The notes under the pieces are model-generated. The model was not told where the DNA came from and made no database searches. It saw only the letters and a program-made list of their open reading frames with translations. Below, in pieces: positions 1 through 5,676 of a stretch of DNA of 6,025 nucleotides. Origin of the DNA: Candidatus Woesearchaeota archaeon (GTDB taxonomy: Archaea > Nanobdellota > Nanobdellia > SCGC-AAA011-G17 > UBA489). The position numbers were made by a program, and so were the translations under genes. Every line of letters starts with the position of its first letter. The stretch's first letter is position 1. The stretch spans positions 1-6,025 of the forward strand of contig JAUXTV010000149.1 in the NCBI GenBank assembly GCA_030679025.1. The letters run 5' to 3'.

Positions 1-19
1 GGAATTACAGCTTTCCTGA
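1..19 (+). repeat. Leader core repeat, copy A (19 bp)
   Basis: Exact 19-bp match to 1422-1440 and 3009-3027, including all wobble positions. The match stops at base 20 (T here, C in the other two), and the flanks then differ entirely. The window starts inside the repeat, so its left extent is unknown. Confidence 0.8.
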
Positions 20-54
20 TAAAACTATTCAAAAAAGAACAAATGTACTAAATA

Positions 55-79
55 TCGAACATATATTCGAAAAATCGAA
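55..79 (+). promoter_or_regulatory. Candidate operator (TCGAA iterons with a dyad)
   Basis: TCGAA at 55-59 and TTCGA at 66-70 form an inverted repeat with a 6-nt spacer. TCGAA recurs at 75-79, about one helical turn further on and next to the TATA box. The downstream gene encodes an N-terminal winged helix fused to a nucleotidyltransferase, and toxin-antitoxin operons are commonly autoregulated, so this is a plausible binding site for its product. The arms are only 5 bp in AT-rich DNA, so chance remains possible. Confidence 0.3.
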
Positions 80-90
80 AGATATAAAAA
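75..90 (+). promoter_or_regulatory. Archaeal-type promoter (BRE plus TATA) for the MNT-HEPN pair
   Basis: A purine/A-rich BRE-like element (TCGAAAGA, 75-82) directly precedes TATAAAAA (83-90). The TATA centre lies about 26 nt before the ATG at 112, the spacing expected if transcription starts at or next to the start codon (leaderless mRNA). An AGGAG at 92-96 is also present, but at 15 nt from the ATG it is too far for a good ribosome site. The surroundings are AT-rich, which lowers confidence in any single TATA call. Confidence 0.45.
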
Positions 91-111
91 TAGGAGAATG
101 TCTATAAACAT

Positions 112-804
112 ATGCTAGAAATACTCAATTCCAAAGTTAAGGGAAAAATTATTCAGTTTTTACTCCATCAACAAGATAAGATTCTTACGGTCTCAGATAT
201 AGCACGCTTGACAAAGACATCAAAATCGAGGACAAGCGAAGTTTTACGAGGATTTGAACAGGCTGAGTTAGTACATAGGAAAAACATCGGAAAGAGCGCT
301 ATTTACCAACTTGTACAAAATAATCCGCAGATACAATCATTCATCTCTCTCCTGAATAATGAACATACTCCATTAGAACAACTTCTGAAATCATGTTTAG
401 CAGCAGCACAACAATTCTTCGGTAAAAAACTAAAAACCCTTTTACTCTTCGGCAGCCAAGCAAGAGGAACAGCAACAGCCCATAGCGATGTTGACATCTT
501 TATTGTCGCGGAACATCTCCCGAAAAATATTAAACAACGAATGAGGCTTATGGATGACTTTGAACTATACGCCTTAGAAAACTATCAAATGCGAGTCATG
601 CCTATTTTTTATGAGCCTAAAGATCTGGATACAGAATTTATAAATCCATTGATCTATGGCATTCTCACCGGCTACCGCATTTTGTATGATAATGGATTCT
701 GGAAATATTATATTCAAAAAATCAAGCCCACAATTATCAAACTTAATCCTATTTACTATGAAGGAGACCAACCATGGAGAATCAAAGAATTGATCGCCAA
801 TTAG
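112..804 (+). CDS. Winged-helix / MNT nucleotidyltransferase fusion, antitoxin-like partner of HEPN
   Basis: A 230-residue protein with two parts. Residues about 1-75 look like a winged helix-turn-helix (ILTVSDIARLTKTSKSRTSEVLRGFEQAELV, with recognition helix around 37-48), suited to DNA binding. Residues about 88-195 form a minimal nucleotidyltransferase with an intact GSX10DXD signature: G114-S115, ten residues, D126-V-D128, giving the metal-binding aspartates. I see no clear third catalytic acid. In the MntA/HepT family such enzymes act as antitoxins by adding AMP to the HEPN toxin; transferring that role here is inference. The start at 112 fits a leaderless transcript. The alternative ATG at 98 stops after six codons. 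The gene overlaps the HEPN gene by 31 nt, so the two are surely co-transcribed and probably translationally coupled. The fused winged helix suggests it represses its own promoter. MNT and partner identity are secure; activity is not. Confidence 0.88.
   Translation: MLEILNSKVKGKIIQFLLHQQDKILTVSDIARLTKTSKSRTSEVLRGFEQAELVHRKNIGKSAIYQLVQNNPQIQSFISLLNNEHTPLEQLLKSCLAAAQQFFGKKLKTLLLFGSQARGTATAHSDVDIFIVAEHLPKNIKQRMRLMDDFELYALENYQMRVMPIFYEPKDLDTEFINPLIYGILTGYRILYDNGFWKYYIQKIKPTIIKLNPIYYEGDQPWRIKELIAN
761..766 (+). promoter_or_regulatory. Ribosome binding site fixing the HEPN start
   Basis: AAGGAG lies 7 nt before the ATG at 774, inside the 3' end of the MNT gene. It supports the overlapping start and independent ribosome loading on the second gene of the pair. 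Confidence 0.7.
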
Positions 805-1265
805 TGCGGGCGTTTATTGAAGCCAGCGAAGCAGATTTACAAAGCGCCGGATATGAATCCGCTAAAAAAAGCTACCATAATTCAGTCTATCACGCGCAAC
901 AGGCCGCAGAAAAGATATGCAAGGCAGTTTTGATCATACATCAACAATTCCAGGCAACTCATATCGTATCGCCTTTGATTGAAAAGCTCAAGGAGAAACT
1001 TCCTTCGCTAGCGGAGATCATTCCAGCCTTGAAAGAATTAGAAAGACATTGGCTGATGTCACGATATCCTATTCGCACCGGCAAAGAAATATGGAATCCT
1101 GTTCACGGTTTTACTAGAGAAGACGCAACGGACGCAATCAAAAAAGCAGAACAAACAATGACAGTATGCAAACAATATCTCAATGATCAACTGAAAAAAG
1201 AAGATGAACTTGAAAAGAGGAATAAAAAGAAAAAACTGTTGGAGCATCCTAAAAATAAAAACTAA
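774..1265 (+). CDS. HEPN-domain protein (toxin-like partner of MNT), without a visible RX4-6H motif
   Basis: A 163-residue, mostly helical protein of the HEPN superfamily (PF05168 type). The hallmark second helix is present at residues 33-53 (SYHNSVYHAQQAAEKICKAV), followed by a His in a 'TH' turn (62-63), the RYP motif (97-99) and the FTREDA helix start (113-118). Residues 138-163 are a Lys/Glu-rich, probably disordered tail. HEPN proteins paired with MNT proteins are often RNases with an RX4-6H active site, but here no Arg is followed by His at +5 to +7, so either the catalytic residues are unusual or the protein is a non-catalytic partner. The gene overlaps its MNT neighbour by 31 nt and has a good Shine-Dalgarno. 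The next ORF begins 8 nt after its stop. The family call is secure; calling it an active toxin would be unsupported. Confidence 0.85.
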   Translation: MENQRIDRQLVRAFIEASEADLQSAGYESAKKSYHNSVYHAQQAAEKICKAVLIIHQQFQATHIVSPLIEKLKEKLPSLAEIIPALKELERHWLMSRYPIRTGKEIWNPVHGFTREDATDAIKKAEQTMTVCKQYLNDQLKKEDELEKRNKKKKLLEHPKNKN

Positions 1266-1291
1266 GGAAGCATATGCACTATACAAAATCA

Positions 1292-1308
1292 GGTGACCAA
1301 AAGAGGAT
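1292..1308 (+). repeat. Leader 5' repeat, copy B (17 bp)
   Basis: GGTGACCAAAAGAGGAT is identical at 1292-1308 and 2873-2889 and encodes the GDQKR n-region of both signal peptides. DNA similarity between copies B and C begins about here; upstream of it the two sequences are unrelated. It marks the left edge of the duplicated leader. Confidence 0.8.
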
Positions 1309-1420
1309 GATTAAATTACTTTTCCTAGCAAGCACGCTCTTCTTTGGATTATCCGTGTCAGTTCTAGCCGCGGATCCTGGACATGGAGCTGGAGTGATTG
1401 GAAGCGCGGATTTTGAAAGC

Positions 1421-1452
1421 GGGAATTACAGCTTTCCTGACAGCGTGATTGT
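1421..1452 (+). repeat. Leader core repeat, copy B (32 bp)
   Basis: 32 bases identical to 3008-3039, with no change at any wobble position, although flanking leader DNA has several synonymous and nonsynonymous differences. The first part also matches copy A at 1-19. It encodes GNYSFPDSVIV. Confidence 0.9.
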
Positions 1453-1480
1453 GAATTATAGTAATTTTTTAGCTACGAGT

Positions 1481-1486
1481 GGAGGG
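1481..1486 (+). promoter_or_regulatory. Shine-Dalgarno for the AlbA_2 gene, embedded in leader coding sequence
   Basis: GGAGGG encodes the Gly-Gly of the leader's conserved GGNV and lies 10 nt before the ATG at 1496. The leader's TAG (1493-1495) abuts that ATG. A ribosome finishing the leader would stop right at the next start, so translation of the two ORFs is probably coupled. Confidence 0.65.
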
Positions 1487-1495
1487 AATGTGTAG

Positions 1496-2854
1496 ATGCA
1501 TAAGAAAGAGTTAGATTTTATATTGGAACAGGGAGAAGGATATACTATAGAATTTAAAGAAAAATTTACTCCAAAAATCGATGAAGATATGGTTGCTTTC
1601 GCTAATACAAAAGGAGGCATTATATTACTTGGTGTTAAGGATAATCGGCAGATTATTGGAGAAACTTTAACCAATGAACTCAAGGCAAAGATAAATACTT
1701 TAGCAAGAAATTGCAAACCTTCTTTAGATATTTCTTTTTATCAAACTGAATCCATAGTCATAATCAAAGTTCCAGAAGGCACTTCCAAACCATATAGCTG
1801 CGGTAATGGGTATTATAGAAGGCTGGATGGCACTACTCAAAAAATGCATCATGAAGAAATTAAAGTACTGTTCAACCAATATGCTCCTCCCTTTGAAGAA
1901 TTTATTAACAAAGAGGTATCATGGAAAGAAATCGCAAAAGAAAAAATTCTCCTCTATTTAAAAGAAATCAATGTCTCCATAAAAAACAGAAGCGCACAAG
2001 ATATTCTCGCGAGTCTTGAATGCAGCAAGGAAAACGAAATAAAAAATGTAGGTGTACTCTTCTTCGCGAAAGAACCAACACACTATATTCGACAATGCAG
2101 AATGACCTTGGTCGCATTTAAAGGAACTGAGCGCACCATTATTTTTGACAGAGTCGATGTTGATGATGATTTGTTGACACAGTTTAATCAAGCCATTTTC
2201 TTTATCAAAAAACACCTGAACATTCGAAGCGAGATTAGAGGCGTAAATAGATATGATATATATGAAATTCCTATTGACGCATTGAGAGAGGCTGTAGTAA
2301 ACGCAATAGTTCATAGAGATTACAGCGTATCAGGAACAAGTATTATGGTTGAAGTATATGATGACCGAATAAGCATCGTTAATCCCGGAGGACTAGCCAA
2401 AGGATTAAGTAAAAAAACGTTAGGTACACTCTCTATTCGACGCAATCCTATTATCGCAGATCTATTTTTTAGAATGGGTAAAATGGAACGGATGGGCACG
2501 GGTATTAAAAGAATGAAAGAAGCCATGAAAAAAGAAAAATTACCTTCTCCTCAAATTGAAGTAGATACCTTTTTTAAAATCACTTTTTTAAGGACTGAAA
2601 ATAGGGGAGGAAAGTTGGTTGAAAAGGTCGGAGAAGGGGTCGGAGAAGGGGTCGGAGAAAAATTAACTTTAAATCAGGAAGGCATCCTGAATCAGATTCT
2701 GCAAAATAAACAAATTTCTGCCATTGAATTATCATCATTAATAGGAATATCACAAAGAAAGATCGAAGAGAATATCAAAAAATTGAAAGCAAAAGGATTA
2801 TTAAAGCGTATAGGACCGGATAAGGGAGGGCATTGGGAGATTACAAAGAAATAA
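1496..2854 (+). CDS. AlbA_2 / GHKL-ATPase / winged-helix protein (COG2865, 'RecG-related' putative transcriptional regulator)
   Basis: A 452-residue cytoplasmic protein with the usual domain order of this family. Residues about 8-125 form the AlbA_2 (Schlafen-type, PF04326) nucleic-acid-binding domain: E19-FKE, FANTKGGIILLGVKD (35-49) and YYRRLDGTTQKM (106-117). Residues about 258-365 form a GHKL-type ATPase domain (HATPase_c_4): the N-box EAVVNAIVHRDY (E265, N269, H273, D275), a PGGL loop (297-300) and a GTGI loop (334-337). A VGEG-repeat linker (378-388) leads to a C-terminal winged helix (about 392-450). Length and motifs look complete, so it is probably functional. Such proteins are annotated as regulators, are common in accessory regions and are sometimes linked to phage defence; no biochemical role is assured. 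The start is fixed by GGAGGG 10 nt upstream and by the adjoining stop of leader B. The next gene begins 3 nt after its stop. Confidence 0.9.
   Translation: MHKKELDFILEQGEGYTIEFKEKFTPKIDEDMVAFANTKGGIILLGVKDNRQIIGETLTNELKAKINTLARNCKPSLDISFYQTESIVIIKVPEGTSKPYSCGNGYYRRLDGTTQKMHHEEIKVLFNQYAPPFEEFINKEVSWKEIAKEKILLYLKEINVSIKNRSAQDILASLECSKENEIKNVGVLFFAKEPTHYIRQCRMTLVAFKGTERTIIFDRVDVDDDLLTQFNQAIFFIKKHLNIRSEIRGVNRYDIYEIPIDALREAVVNAIVHRDYSVSGTSIMVEVYDDRISIVNPGGLAKGLSKKTLGTLSIRRNPIIADLFFRMGKMERMGTGIKRMKEAMKKEKLPSPQIEVDTFFKITFLRTENRGGKLVEKVGEGVGEGVGEKLTLNQEGILNQILQNKQISAIELSSLIGISQRKIEENIKKLKAKGLLKRIGPDKGGHWEITKK
2627..2659 (+). repeat. 12-bp in-frame tandem repeat (VGEG linker)
   Basis: GTCGGAGAAGGG occurs at 2627-2638 and 2639-2650, with a partial third copy (first nine bases) at 2651-2659. 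It encodes V-G-E-G units between the ATPase domain and the C-terminal winged helix. Comparable VGE-type linkers are typical of this family. Because the unit is 12 bp, slippage would change linker length without shifting frame. Confidence 0.9.
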
Positions 2855-2857
2855 AGA

Positions 2858-5338
2858 ATGACTACAAAAGCGGGTGACCAAAAGAGGATATTAAATGGGT
2901 GTTTCCTAGTAGCTACAGTTCTCTTTCTTAGTTTGTTTTCTTTTTCAGTTCTAGCAGCGGATCCTGGGCATGGCGCTGGAGTGATTGGAGCGAATGACTT
3001 TGAGTCTGGGAATTACAGCTTTCCTGACAGCGTGATTGTTAATTATAGCGCTTACTTCGCGACGTTAGGGGGGAATGTTGGGATAGGGACGACGACACCT
3101 ACAGATAAACTGACCGTTCAGGGCGGCGATATCGTCCTCAATGAAGATGATGGTGGGTTGGTAGCCGCACGAATTTCCTCGGGTACAGAATCCGGCGCAA
3201 TTTATTTATATAATGGTGCTGTAACTCCAACCATTTACCTTTCCGGTGCAGACTCAAACCATGGTTACTTTAATGTAGGTAATGCTAACTTCGGCATAGG
3301 CACAGCATCACCAGGCAACAAATTAGATGTTGTTGGAAGCATCAACGCTACAGGAACGATTAACGCAACTACTGATGTGTGTATTGAAGGCGGAACATGT
3401 TTGAGTAGCGCTGTTACTTCTAGTAGTCTTAGTCCTTTCACGAATGATACCGCTAATGTTTTTATCGCCGACGGATATCCGCAAGTGTTGAATGTGTCTA
3501 ATTTCTTGTTCGTGAATGGAACTAATGTTGGGATTGGGACGATGACACCTGGAACTGCTTTTCAAGTTGGTAGTGGAACACCTGTAGAAACCCAAAGCAA
3601 TGACGCTTACATAGGTGATGATCTTGAAGTTGAAGGCGCATTGTCAGCTACTACTATATTTGGTGAAGACTTTGGAACTGTATTAATTAGCCTTGATGAT
3701 CCTAATAATGAAGTTGAATTTCCTGGAGGCAACGTCGGCATCAACACGTCTTCACCTTCTGGACTACTGCATGTAGCGACAGGTCAGGCGTCAAACGCTG
3801 GAGATTTAGTGTTTACTAATAATGGCACATTAGGCATTGGAACAACTAGTCCAAATGTAGCTCTTGATGTTCGTGGCAGCGTAAACATAGAAGATGGTAA
3901 TGTTCTTTATTTTAGAGATTCTGTTAACGCGAATGGTTTTCAAATGGGTCTGGATTCTGATCAGTATGCTTTTTCTATCAGAAACTTTGGTAATCCAACC
4001 GCGGCATTATTTGAGATAAATAGAACATCTTCTTTTATTGGAATTGGGACTATGGCGCCAAATGCTTTACTACATATCTATAATTCCGCAGGAGTTTCAC
4101 AAATTATTGATTCGAATTCTGATGACGCGACTCTTAAAATTGTTCGGTCAGGAGCAGTTGCAAATACTTATACTCTCGGAAGAGAAAATGTTGATAACTC
4201 ATTTCGTATCGCTTATGCAGATGATATAATAGGAGGGCTTGGTACTAACGATAGATTAGTCATAACTTCCGCTGGTCTCGTAGGCATAGGCTCTACTAGT
4301 CCCGCACAAAAACTCGACGTCGTAGGCAGCATCAACGCCACGGGATATATCAACGCCTCAACAGATGTGTGTATTCAAGGCGGAACATGTTTAAGCAGTG
4401 TTACTTCCAGCGGAGAACCATCACAATGGATCAATGGAACTGAAGGAAATATTTCTTATAGTAGTGGGAATGTGGGGATAGGGACTACGAGTCCAAATGC
4501 AAAGTTAGAAGTAAACAACGCAATCCGCTTTACTGGTTCAGGAAATGGAAATGCAGGGAATATAAATTGGGGAACAGGATTTGGCTCAAATGCCCTTACT
4601 CTTTATGACGGCGGAAATAGTCTAAGGTACGGCTTGGGATCACAATCAAATGAGATGCAATTTTTTGTTCCTAATAATACACATATTTCTTTTAATAAAG
4701 GGGGTGATTTACAGGCTTCTGGAACAAATGAACTAGTGAGAATAGATACATCGACAAGTAATTCTCCATTAAGAGTAAACACTTTAAATTACGGAGCAAA
4801 TGCCGTTACAATTACTAGCTCTCTTACAAACGGAGCTTCAAAATCAACTTCAATAGCTGGTGGACATTACGATACTGCTGAAGAAAATGTAGCAATTTTA
4901 GGATACCTTTCAGCTTCTACTTATAGTAATATCTATTTTGGTGGTGGGAGTTCAGCTCAGAATGCTGCAACTGGTATAAGTTTTTGGACAGCACCCAATT
5001 CCATAACAACACTTGGAGAGCAAAGAATGGTCATAAATAGTCTTGGATATTTAGGAGTTAATGATACAAGCCCTGACTTTAACCTTGAAACAGTCGGAAC
5101 ATTTGCTGTCTCTTCCATAGAATCAGCAAATGGTGATAGATTTATTGTTAATTCATTAGGTAACGTAGGAATAGGCACAACAAATCCTGCTGAAGAGCTA
5201 GAAGTGGTTGGTACTTTCAATGTTACTAACGGAGCTTATATCTCCAACAACCTAACCCTGGACAGCACGATCAACAACGCCACTGGCAGCCCAAAAATAA
5301 CCTTTGAGAACGGCGATGTGATTATCACACTGGGATAG
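2858..5338 (+). CDS. Large secreted NVGIGTTSP-repeat fibre-like surface protein (leader copy C)
   Basis: 826 residues. A signal peptide (residues 1 to about 33; KAGDQKR n-region, hydrophobic core 15-31, VLA/AD cleavage) leads into the shared N-terminal cap (34-75). About ten GIGTTSP-type repeats then follow at residues near 75, 146, 225, 294, 326, 395, 475, 540, 733 and 770, typically as RhhIxSxGNVGIGTTSPxxKLxVxG. Such repeats occur in phage tail fibres and in secreted proteins of uncultured archaea and CPR bacteria; by analogy they should form a trimeric beta-rich fibre, which is inference. Residues about 555-725 are a long stretch without repeats. Two CX5C modules (C175/C181 and C505/C511) sit in duplicated segments. 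I count about 19 N-X-S/T sequons, fitting an archaeal glycoprotein. The protein ends ITFENGDVIITLG, with no transmembrane anchor, sortase signal or S74 peptidase domain that I can see. The start has no good Shine-Dalgarno, but alignment with copy B and the intact signal peptide support it. It lies 3 nt after the AlbA_2 gene. Confidence 0.88.
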   Translation: MTTKAGDQKRILNGCFLVATVLFLSLFSFSVLAADPGHGAGVIGANDFESGNYSFPDSVIVNYSAYFATLGGNVGIGTTTPTDKLTVQGGDIVLNEDDGGLVAARISSGTESGAIYLYNGAVTPTIYLSGADSNHGYFNVGNANFGIGTASPGNKLDVVGSINATGTINATTDVCIEGGTCLSSAVTSSSLSPFTNDTANVFIADGYPQVLNVSNFLFVNGTNVGIGTMTPGTAFQVGSGTPVETQSNDAYIGDDLEVEGALSATTIFGEDFGTVLISLDDPNNEVEFPGGNVGINTSSPSGLLHVATGQASNAGDLVFTNNGTLGIGTTSPNVALDVRGSVNIEDGNVLYFRDSVNANGFQMGLDSDQYAFSIRNFGNPTAALFEINRTSSFIGIGTMAPNALLHIYNSAGVSQIIDSNSDDATLKIVRSGAVANTYTLGRENVDNSFRIAYADDIIGGLGTNDRLVITSAGLVGIGSTSPAQKLDVVGSINATGYINASTDVCIQGGTCLSSVTSSGEPSQWINGTEGNISYSSGNVGIGTTSPNAKLEVNNAIRFTGSGNGNAGNINWGTGFGSNALTLYDGGNSLRYGLGSQSNEMQFFVPNNTHISFNKGGDLQASGTNELVRIDTSTSNSPLRVNTLNYGANAVTITSSLTNGASKSTSIAGGHYDTAEENVAILGYLSASTYSNIYFGGGSSAQNAATGISFWTAPNSITTLGEQRMVINSLGYLGVNDTSPDFNLETVGTFAVSSIESANGDRFIVNSLGNVGIGTTNPAEELEVVGTFNVTNGAYISNNLTLDSTINNATGSPKITFENGDVIITLG
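2873..2889 (+). repeat. Leader 5' repeat, copy C (17 bp)
   Basis: Identical to 1292-1308; encodes the GDQKR stretch before the signal-peptide core of the full-length repeat protein. Upstream of it, similarity to copy B fades within about 12 bases. Confidence 0.8.
3008..3039 (+). repeat. Leader core repeat, copy C (32 bp)
   Basis: Identical to 1421-1452 over 32 bases and to 1-19 over 19 bases (3009-3027). It lies in the mature N-terminal cap of the full-length gene, before the first GIGTT repeat. Confidence 0.9.
3320..3409 (+). repeat. Intragenic module 1: KLDVVGSINATG..DVCIEGGTCLSS
   Basis: Encodes residues 155-184 of the repeat protein, nearly identical in protein to module 2 at 4310-4399. 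The DNA of the first half differs at many wobble positions, yet 3374-3402 matches 4364-4392 at 28 of 29 bases. Each module carries a CX5C pair, the only cysteines in the predicted mature protein. Confidence 0.85.
4310..4399 (+). repeat. Intragenic module 2: KLDVVGSINATG..DVCIQGGTCLSS
   Basis: Encodes residues 485-514, the second copy of the CX5C module, after the seventh GIGTT repeat. The bases around the cysteine codons (4364-4392) are almost identical to 3374-3402, while the preceding codons have drifted. Confidence 0.85.
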
Positions 5339-5342
5339 AAGG

Positions 5343-5358
5343 ATTTATATACTATATA
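5343..5358 (+). promoter_or_regulatory. Promoter (TATA) with overlapping palindrome for the UPF0175/PIN pair
   Basis: TTTATATA (5344-5351) is centred about 26 nt before the ATG at 5374 and is preceded by a purine-rich GAAGGA BRE-like stretch, matching an archaeal leaderless promoter. It lies in the only clear gap of the window, 35 nt between the repeat-protein stop and this ATG. TATATA-C-TATATA (5346-5358) is a perfect 13-bp palindrome overlapping the TATA box, and GTATAC follows at 5366-5371. Either could bind the ribbon-helix-helix product and autoregulate, though AT palindromes are cheap. Confidence 0.5.
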
Positions 5359-5373
5359 GGATATTGTATACAT

Positions 5374-5676
5374 ATGATAGAAACAGTATCTGTACGGCTT
5401 GATCAAAAATTAATCAAGGATGTCAAACATATAGAGCAAGAACTTAAAACCGATAGATCTGAAGTTATTCGACAACTTCTGGATCAGGCAGTAAAAGAGT
5501 GGAAGCTTAAGAGAGCATTAGAACTCTTGCGCAAAGAGGAGATTTCTTTAGGTAAAGCAGCAACGTTAACAGGGCTTACTATCTATGAAATGCTTATCAA
5601 AGTAGAGGATGCAGATATTTCCTTGGGCTATTCAGAAAAAGACCTAGCAAAGGACCTCATTAGGTTTCAGCTATGA
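5374..5676 (+). CDS. Ribbon-helix-helix / UPF0175 antitoxin
   Basis: A 100-residue cytoplasmic protein. Residues 1-45 form a ribbon-helix-helix DNA-binding domain (TVSVRLDQKLIKDVKHIEQE, then TDRSEVIRQLLDQAV). Residues about 46-85 match the UPF0175 helix-turn-helix-like region (RALELLRKEEISLGKAATLTGLTIYEMLIKV), which in this family contacts the partner toxin. UPF0175 proteins are antitoxins usually paired with DUF3368 PIN-domain toxins in archaea and cyanobacteria, and that partner follows here with a 4-nt ATGA overlap. No Shine-Dalgarno precedes the ATG; a TATA box 26 nt upstream suggests a leaderless message. It probably binds its own promoter and neutralises the PIN nuclease. Confidence 0.9.
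   Translation: MIETVSVRLDQKLIKDVKHIEQELKTDRSEVIRQLLDQAVKEWKLKRALELLRKEEISLGKAATLTGLTIYEMLIKVEDADISLGYSEKDLAKDLIRFQL

Larger units (their letters stand above)
1..107 (+). pseudogene. 3' remnant of a truncated secreted-protein leader (copy A)
   Basis: The first 19 bases (GGAATTACAGCTTTCCTGA) are identical to bases inside the two other leader copies at 1422-1440 and 3009-3027. In the same frame they encode GNYSFPD, the mature N-terminal motif of the secreted repeat protein. After that the sequence diverges completely and reads on as an unrelated AT-rich tail ending in a TAA at 105-107, four bases before the ATG of the next gene. This is therefore probably the last part of a third leader ORF whose signal peptide lies upstream of the window. 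Homology is visible over only about 20 bases, but an exact match at that length, in frame and in the same genomic arrangement as copy B, is unlikely to be chance. The tail after base 20 resembles nothing I recognise and may be noncoding promoter DNA. Confidence 0.6.
1274..1495 (+). pseudogene. Truncated secreted-protein leader (copy B): signal peptide plus mature N-terminus only
   Basis: A 73-residue ORF closely matching the first 75 residues of the large repeat protein at 2858. It has a basic n-region (KSGDQKR), a hydrophobic core (about residues 13-30), a VLA/AD-type signal peptidase site near residue 32, and the near-identical mature segment ADPGHGAGVIG..DFESGNYSFPDSVIVNYS..GGNV. The TAG falls exactly where the full-length protein starts its first GIGTTTP repeat, and the next base begins the AlbA_2 gene. 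AAGGA (1264-1268) sits 5 nt before the ATG, so it is probably translated. Its reading frame and signal peptide are intact, so it may be a functional 41-residue secreted peptide, a coupling leader for the downstream gene, or a donor cassette for recombination, rather than a dead remnant. No 3' remainder of a repeat gene follows the AlbA_2 gene. Confidence 0.75.

Noticed and set aside
1..16. GGAA-N8-TTCC dyad in the leader core as an integrase site
   Set aside because: Arms of 4 bp are expected by chance and lie within coding sequence; the DNA-level conservation is worth noting, but the dyad itself is not evidence.
303..497. Antisense ORF within the MNT gene
   Set aside because: It lies wholly opposite a well-supported gene, has no recognisable domain and no ribosome site; a coding shadow. 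The same applies to antisense ORFs at 574-771, 1059-1286, 1456-1716, 1958-2314, 2320-2526, 3323-3595 and 4957-5220.
1465..1471. TTTTTTA as a separate TATA box for the AlbA_2 gene
   Set aside because: The spacing to the ATG is about right, but it is a poor TATA match, and the strong Shine-Dalgarno just before the start argues for a leadered, co-transcribed message.
4038..4229. Forward 63-codon ORF inside the repeat protein gene
   Set aside because: Out of frame with the fibre gene, whose frame carries continuous recognisable repeats; the product has no features of a real protein.
2858..5338. Repeat protein as a phage tail fibre gene within a provirus
   Set aside because: Repeats resemble tail fibres, but there is a clear signal peptide and no structural, terminase or integrase gene nearby, so a cellular secreted protein fits better.
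5339..5373. Terminator after the repeat protein
   Set aside because: The gap is AT-rich and contains palindromes but no T-run or stable GC stem; it is better explained as a promoter for the next pair.
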